From: an uncultured Maribacter sp.
GTDB lineage: Bacteria > Bacteroidota > Bacteroidia > Flavobacteriales > Flavobacteriaceae
Reading direction: 5' to 3'
DNA: 49,949 nucleotides
Assembly (NCBI GenBank): GCA_937125035.1
Contig: CAKZLG010000277.1
Coordinates: 1-49,949 of the forward strand
Below the pieces are notes generated by a model. That model was given only the letters and a program-made list of their open reading frames with translations. It did no database searches and was not told the DNA's origin. Shown here piece after piece: positions 49,886-49,949 of this stretch; position 1 is the first letter of the stretch; each line of letters opens with the position of its first letter. The position numbers and the translations under genes are program-made.

Positions 49886-49949
49886 GTTCCTACATTTAAG
49901 GCCCCACCATGTTCCCTAGGGTAGGTATATGATCATCAAATGGGGGGTA

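Noticed and set aside
1-49949. CRISPR arrays, tRNA or rRNA genes, insertion sequences, prophage or integration sites
   Set aside because: Looked for regular direct repeats, tRNA-like arms, transposase or integrase motifs; none were seen.

Overview
The window looks like chromosomal DNA of a marine member of the Flavobacteriaceae (Bacteroidota). Pointers are gliding and type IX secretion genes (gldD, gldE, a CHU_C-type secreted protein), a TonB-dependent receptor, DUF3098, DUF3127, DUF4199 and DUF4301 proteins, promoters with the Bacteroidota -7 box TAnnTTTG, and no consistent Shine-Dalgarno sequences. No rRNA, tRNA, CRISPR array, insertion sequence or prophage was seen. Gene density is high, and most of the window is ordinary core genome.

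Layout. 1-5.9 kb: 5' part of leuS (leftward), a secreted gliding-associated protein, then ftsX, a DUF3098 gene, uppP, truB and a TonB-like protein. 5.8-7 kb: a thioredoxin-like protein and a small secreted protein with a duplicated motif. 7-13 kb: a leftward five-gene operon, tetR, ABC exporter, HlyD, TolC, YitT, whose ABC protein has lost most ATPase motifs. 13-18.7 kb: small proteins, a LysR regulator divergent from an SbtA-type bicarbonate transporter, tag, a DUF2490 protein and aat. 18.8-22.5 kb: DUF3127 protein, histidine kinase, zinc-ribbon membrane protein, HIT protein, greA and a Rieske-like lipoprotein.

22.5-31.9 kb is the most interesting stretch and looks like a thiamine or thiamine-precursor uptake region. 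A clear TPP riboswitch precedes a TonB-dependent receptor. The receptor is followed by a THI5/NMT1-like binding protein without a signal peptide and by a Gfo/Idh/MocA oxidoreductase. Between two terminators lie three tiny overlapping reading frames. Further upstream is an overlapping trio: a YkoF/MTH1187-like thiamine-binding protein, a PnuC-family transporter, and a NadR-like P-loop kinase fused to DUF4301. A phosphopantetheinyl transferase lies next to it.

31.9-42.4 kb: ahcY, a DUF3332 lipoprotein, a deoxyribonucleotidase, a GAF protein, the rplU-rpmA ribosomal pair (L21 carries a helix-hairpin-helix extension), a DUF4199 protein, an active/inactive pair of M16 peptidases, a head-GIN protein and an EamA transporter. 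42.4-49.9 kb: an HMA protein, a small lipoprotein, a serine/threonine dehydratase, the ssb-gldE-gldD cluster, mutY, an HU protein, a 29-residue very basic protein and RNase E/G.

Functional names rest on motif recognition by eye, with no database search. Start codons are often ambiguous because ribosome-binding sites are not informative in this group; alternatives are given.
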